Source: Bacilli bacterium (GTDB taxonomy: Bacteria > Bacillota_I > Bacilli_A > RF39 > UBA660). Taken from it: a stretch of DNA of 64,000 nucleotides. Shown in pieces: positions 61,201 through 64,000 of this stretch. The stretch is taken from assembly GCA_017541885.1 (NCBI GenBank), contig JAFXYF010000013.1, forward strand, positions 23,304 to 87,303. The letters are read 5' to 3'. The notes under the pieces are model-generated. The model searched no databases and was not told where the DNA came from. It saw only the letters and a list, made by a program, of their open reading frames with translations. A program made the translations under genes and the position numbers. Every line of letters starts with the position of its first letter. The first letter of the stretch is position 1.

Positions 61201-62181
61201 ATGAAGAGAAAAATAATTATTTATATAAGTTGTATCCTTGTTATTTTTATAGTAGCAATATCTACTATATTTAATTTTAATAAGGAAAAAGAATTAGTAA
61301 AAATTAGTGTTGGTGAAGTTGCTCATTCTATATTTTATGCTCCATTTTATGTAGCATATGAAAACAAATATTTTGAAGATAAAGGGATAGATGCAGATAT
61401 TATTTTATTAAATGGTGCTGATAAAGTAGCATCTGCTCTACTTTCAAATGATGTAGAGATTGGTCTTTCTGGAGCAGAAGCAACAATCTATGTTTATAAT
61501 GGTGGAGAAAAAGATTACTTACAAACTTTTTCTCAATTAACTCAAAAAGATGGATCATTTATTGTATCTAGAAAGAAAATAAAAAACTTTACTTTAGATG
61601 ATTTAAAAGGTACTACTGTTATTGGTGGTAGAGCTGCAGGTATGCCAGAGATGACTTTAGAGTATGTATTAAAAAAACATAATATAGATCCTAGAAGTGA
61701 TTTAGATATTGATACATCTATTGCATTTCCTGCTATGGGAGGAACATTTATAGGAGGATATGGAGACTTTGTAACTTTATTTGAACCTACTGCTAGTATG
61801 GTTGAAAAAGAAGGTTATGGTTATGTAGTCGCATCAGTTGGAGAATTAGGAGGAGTTGTTCCATATACATCTTTTTCTGCTAGAAAAAGTTATATAAAAG
61901 AACATACAAATATAATTAAGAATTTTGATGAAGCAATTCAAATGGGAATAGATTATGTTTATTCTCATACAGATGAAGAAGTTGCTAAAGTAATACTTCC
62001 ACAATTCCCAGACTCTAGTTTAGAAGAAGTAAAAGCATCTGTTAAGAGATATAGAGAAATAGAAGCTTGGCCTACAAATACTAAGTTCACAAAGAAATCA
62101 TTTGATCATTTACAAGATATAATGATTGATTATGGTGAATTAGATAAAAAGGTAAGTTATGAAAAATTATTCTATAAATAA
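61201..62181 (+). CDS. ABC importer substrate-binding protein (NMT1/SsuA-like), membrane-anchored
   Basis: 326 residues. A basic start and membrane segment (about 5-24) without a lipobox precede a type II solute-binding fold of the NMT1/THI5/SsuA group. It has SIFYAPFYVAYENKYFEDKG at the first lobe, VEIGLSGAEA, and VIGGRAAGMPEMTLEYVLKK in the middle. Such proteins bind small organics such as sulfonates, thiamine precursors or riboflavin; the ligand here is unknown, and no riboswitch was seen upstream. GGAG precedes ATG 61201. ATPase and permease genes follow after a terminator, under a similar promoter element. Confidence 0.85.
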   Translation: MKRKIIIYISCILVIFIVAISTIFNFNKEKELVKISVGEVAHSIFYAPFYVAYENKYFEDKGIDADIILLNGADKVASALLSNDVEIGLSGAEATIYVYNGGEKDYLQTFSQLTQKDGSFIVSRKKIKNFTLDDLKGTTVIGGRAAGMPEMTLEYVLKKHNIDPRSDLDIDTSIAFPAMGGTFIGGYGDFVTLFEPTASMVEKEGYGYVVASVGELGGVVPYTSFSARKSYIKEHTNIIKNFDEAIQMGIDYVYSHTDEEVAKVILPQFPDSSLEEVKASVKRYREIEAWPTNTKFTKKSFDHLQDIMIDYGELDKKVSYEKLFYK

Positions 62182-62207
62182 AAAAGGCTTTTAGTCTTTT
62201 TTTATTT
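62181..62207 (+). terminator. terminator after the substrate-binding gene
   Basis: Nine-pair stem with one G-U (62181-62189 with 62193-62201), 3-base loop, T-run. Fairly weak; partial read-through into the ATPase gene is possible. Confidence 0.65.
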
Positions 62208-62218
62208 GTTTGCCCTAT

Positions 62219-62256
62219 CGTTTTTTAATATTCTTCATAAACTATACTGATTGGAG
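62219..62256 (+). promoter_or_regulatory. conserved 38-bp upstream element, copy 2
   Basis: Same motif as 61157-61194, here with TATACT at the -10 position and TTGGAGGATAT next to ATG 62262. Confidence 0.55.
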
Positions 62257-62261
62257 GATAT

Positions 62262-63008
62262 ATGAAAAAAGTATTAGAGATTAATCATTTAAAAAAATAT
62301 TATCATACAGAAGATAGAGAAATCTTTGCTTTAAAAGATATTTCTTTTGATGTTAATCACGGAGAATTTATTTCTATTGTAGGTCCCAGTGGTTGTGGAA
62401 AAAGTACAATACTATCAATCTTAGCAAATATAGAAAATAAAAGTGATGGAAGTATTAATATAGAACAGAATAAAAAAATAGCTTATATGTTACAAGATGA
62501 TTCTCTTCTACCATTTAGAACAGTACTTGAAAACTCATTATTAGGTTTAGAGTTTGAACATAATCTAACAAAAGAAAACAAAGAATATGTATTAAAATTA
62601 TTAGATACTTATGGTCTAAAAGATTTTATAAATCAGTATCCTAAAGAATTATCAGGAGGTATGAGACAAAGAGTTGCTTTAATTAGAACACTAGCAGTTA
62701 ATCCAGATATTATTCTTTTAGATGAAGCAATGTCTTCATTAGATTATCAAACAAGACTAAGAATAGGAGAAGATTTATATAAGATTATAAAGAAAGAAAA
62801 GAAGACTGCTATTATGGTTACCCATGATATAGGAGAAGCAATAAGTATGTCAGATAGAGTTATAGTTTTAACAAATAGACCATCAACAGTAAAGAATATT
62901 TATGAAATAAAATTAAAAGAAAAAAAGAATCCAATAGATAATAGAAGTGATCCTAATTTCTCCAAATATTTTAATCAGATATGGAGGGATTTATATGAAG
63001 ACATATAG
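62262..63008 (+). CDS. ABC importer ATPase (SsuB/TauB-like)
   Basis: 248 residues. Walker A VGPSGCGKST (about 40-49), Q-loop YMLQDDSLLPFRT, signature ELSGGMRQRVALIRT and Walker B IILLDEAMSSLD, with the switch His in VTHDIGEA. The LLPFRT and GGMRQR variants are those of the nitrate/taurine/sulfonate ATPases. TTGGAGGATAT precedes ATG 62262. The last 14 bases overlap the permease gene. Confidence 0.95.
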   Translation: MKKVLEINHLKKYYHTEDREIFALKDISFDVNHGEFISIVGPSGCGKSTILSILANIENKSDGSINIEQNKKIAYMLQDDSLLPFRTVLENSLLGLEFEHNLTKENKEYVLKLLDTYGLKDFINQYPKELSGGMRQRVALIRTLAVNPDIILLDEAMSSLDYQTRLRIGEDLYKIIKKEKKTAIMVTHDIGEAISMSDRVIVLTNRPSTVKNIYEIKLKEKKNPIDNRSDPNFSKYFNQIWRDLYEDI

Positions 63009-63771
63009 TGTAGAACACTCTAATTATTTAAAGAAAAATAAAAGAGAAAAACTATTAATTATAATTATTCAATCTATAATATTTATTTCATTTATTATTC
63101 TTTGGGAAGTACTTTCTAAATATAAAATTATTAATACTTTTTTATACTCTTCTCCAAGTAGAATTATATCTACTATATCTTCTTTATTCTTATCAAATCA
63201 GTTACTTCCACATATCGGAATTACTACATTAGAAATATTAATTAGTTTTATAATTTCTACTATTTTAGGAATAATAATATCTACTATTCTATGGTATTTT
63301 AAAAGACTATCTAAAATAATAGACCCATATCTTACAGTATTAAATTCACTTCCTAAAGTTGCTTTAGGTCCATTAATAATTATTTGGTTTGGTGCAAATA
63401 TAAAGTCAATATTATTTATGAGTTTACTAATAAGTTTATTTGTGACAATAATAAATATTTATCAAGGTTTTATCAGTGTCCCAGAAAACTATATAATTCT
63501 TGCGAAAAGTTTTCATACAAGTAAAATACAAATATTTAGAAAAGTAATATTTCCCTATAATAGAGAAAATATTCTATCCACAATAAAAGTGAATTTATCA
63601 ATGAACTTTATTGGAGTAATAATGGGAGAATTATTAGTATCTAAAAAAGGTTTAGGATATTTAATAATGTATGGATCACAAGTATTTAATCTGGACTTAG
63701 TAATTACATCTATTATTCTTTTATGTTTGTTTTCATATTTAACTTATCTTTTAATACAAAAAATAAAGTAG
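62995..63771 (+). CDS. ABC importer permease (SsuC/TauC-like)
   Basis: 258 residues from ATG 62995 (MKTYSVEHSNY) with GGAGGGATTTAT inside the ATPase gene; the longer frame to 62947 is the ATPase in another frame. Six membrane segments and the EAA-like coupling loop SVPENYIILAKSFHTSKIQIFRK, together with LNSLPKVALGPLIIIWFG, are the BPD_transp_1 pattern of SsuC/TauC permeases. Completes the importer with the substrate-binding protein at 61201. Confidence 0.92.
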   Translation: MKTYSVEHSNYLKKNKREKLLIIIIQSIIFISFIILWEVLSKYKIINTFLYSSPSRIISTISSLFLSNQLLPHIGITTLEILISFIISTILGIIISTILWYFKRLSKIIDPYLTVLNSLPKVALGPLIIIWFGANIKSILFMSLLISLFVTIINIYQGFISVPENYIILAKSFHTSKIQIFRKVIFPYNRENILSTIKVNLSMNFIGVIMGELLVSKKGLGYLIMYGSQVFNLDLVITSIILLCLFSYLTYLLIQKIK

Positions 63772-63790
63772 GTTACCCTACTTTATTTTA
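63757..63790. terminator. bidirectional terminator after the importer operon
   Basis: Perfect 12-bp stem (63761-63772 with 63777-63788), TTAC loop, A- and T-rich flanks. It covers the permease TAG stop and can also close the minus-strand gene entering from the right. Confidence 0.88.
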
Positions 63791-63838
63791 TTTATAATAT
63801 AATCACGCGTTTGATCTCAAAATCTGTCTACTTTATTC

Positions 63839-64000
63839 TTATACATCCATATGTACACCAGGCATTTGATCATATACACCAACTGCTGCGCCATAGAAGT
63901 CAAATACTCCACCGTAACCAATTAAATCTATGTTGAATAATTGAGCATTTGCCAAAGTAATAGGTGACATTGCATGTTGGTAGCTAACGAAGACTGTACC
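63839..64000 (-). CDS. C-terminal end of an unidentified protein (runs off window)
   Basis: Open frame entering from the right edge on the minus strand and ending at TAA (63841-63839); 53 residues are visible. The sequence is rich in Gly, Val, Tyr and Phe (for example LFNIDLIGYGGVF, then VYDQMPGVHMDV) and looks like a compact globular end with beta character. I do not recognise it. Codon use matches the rest of the window. The bidirectional terminator at 63757-63790 lies about 50 bases beyond the stop. Confidence 0.55.
   Translation of the reverse strand, partial: GTVFVSYQHAMSPITLANAQLFNIDLIGYGGVFDFYGAAVGVYDQMPGVHMDV

Overview
The window is AT-rich DNA (about 30% G+C by eye, not computed) from a Gram-positive-type member of the Bacillota, probably an uncultured gut Bacilli/Erysipelotrichia/RF39-like lineage. 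That placement is inference from codon use, strong AGGAGG-type ribosome sites, GatCAB, an LtaS-like enzyme, a FemX/MurM-type enzyme, an LCP protein, a sortase and a TQxA thioester protein. TGA is used as a stop (for example at 2502, 5941, 11902 and 21434), so the code is standard rather than mycoplasmal. I saw no rRNA, tRNA, insertion sequence or CRISPR array. Most genes lie on the minus strand in short operons. They typically have an extended -10 promoter (TGnTATAAT) and a compact intrinsic terminator that often overlaps the stop codon.

Layout. 0-4.3 kb: start of an anchored protein, a TSCPD protein, a FemX/MurM-like aminoacyltransferase, two membrane proteins and a diacylglycerol-kinase-type lipid kinase. 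4.4-26.2 kb: a large envelope-glycan island. It contains capE-capF-capG for UDP-N-acetyl-L-fucosamine, GT4 and GT2 glycosyltransferases, a TagGH-like ABC exporter, an SGNH esterase, an acyltransferase/GT-C fusion, a UbiA-family (DPPR-synthase-like) prenyltransferase, two DPM1/GtrB-like polyprenyl-phosphate glycosyltransferases, a HAD phosphatase, a GT-C protein with a large glycosidase-like outer domain, and an O-antigen-polymerase/GT4 fusion. 26.4-35 kb: a kinase-less PASTA protein, a lipoprotein, a glucosaminidase autolysin and an LCP wall-polymer ligase. 35-36.5 kb: the first of three paralogous surface proteins, and a compact locus that reads as a type I toxin-antitoxin module. 36.5-42.7 kb: LtaS-like synthase, YihY and a sensor with a degenerate GGDEF domain. 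42.7-57.7 kb: gatCAB, ligA, pcrA, a nucleotidyltransferase, a predicted metalloprotease, an alpha/beta hydrolase and the two other paralogues. 57.8-61 kb: thioester/SpaA adhesin, sortase and a membrane partner. 61.2-63.8 kb: an ABC importer of the SsuABC/NMT1 type on the plus strand. The window ends inside an unidentified minus-strand gene.

How it fits together. Nucleotide sugars and lipid-linked sugars are made in the cytoplasm, assembled by the glycosyltransferases, exported by the TagGH-like transporter or flipped as polyprenyl-phosphate sugars, polymerised or decorated outside by the GT-C, acyltransferase and SGNH proteins, and probably attached to peptidoglycan by the LCP protein. The FemX, glucosaminidase, PASTA and LtaS proteins handle the wall itself. 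The most interesting candidate system is at 36208-36485. Two convergent promoters each place the same nonamer (GACATTTGG) six bases after the -10. One transcript encodes a 25-residue hydrophobic peptide whose ribosome site is folded away, and the other is a predicted 65-nt antisense RNA. This is the layout of par/Fst-type toxin-antitoxin loci.
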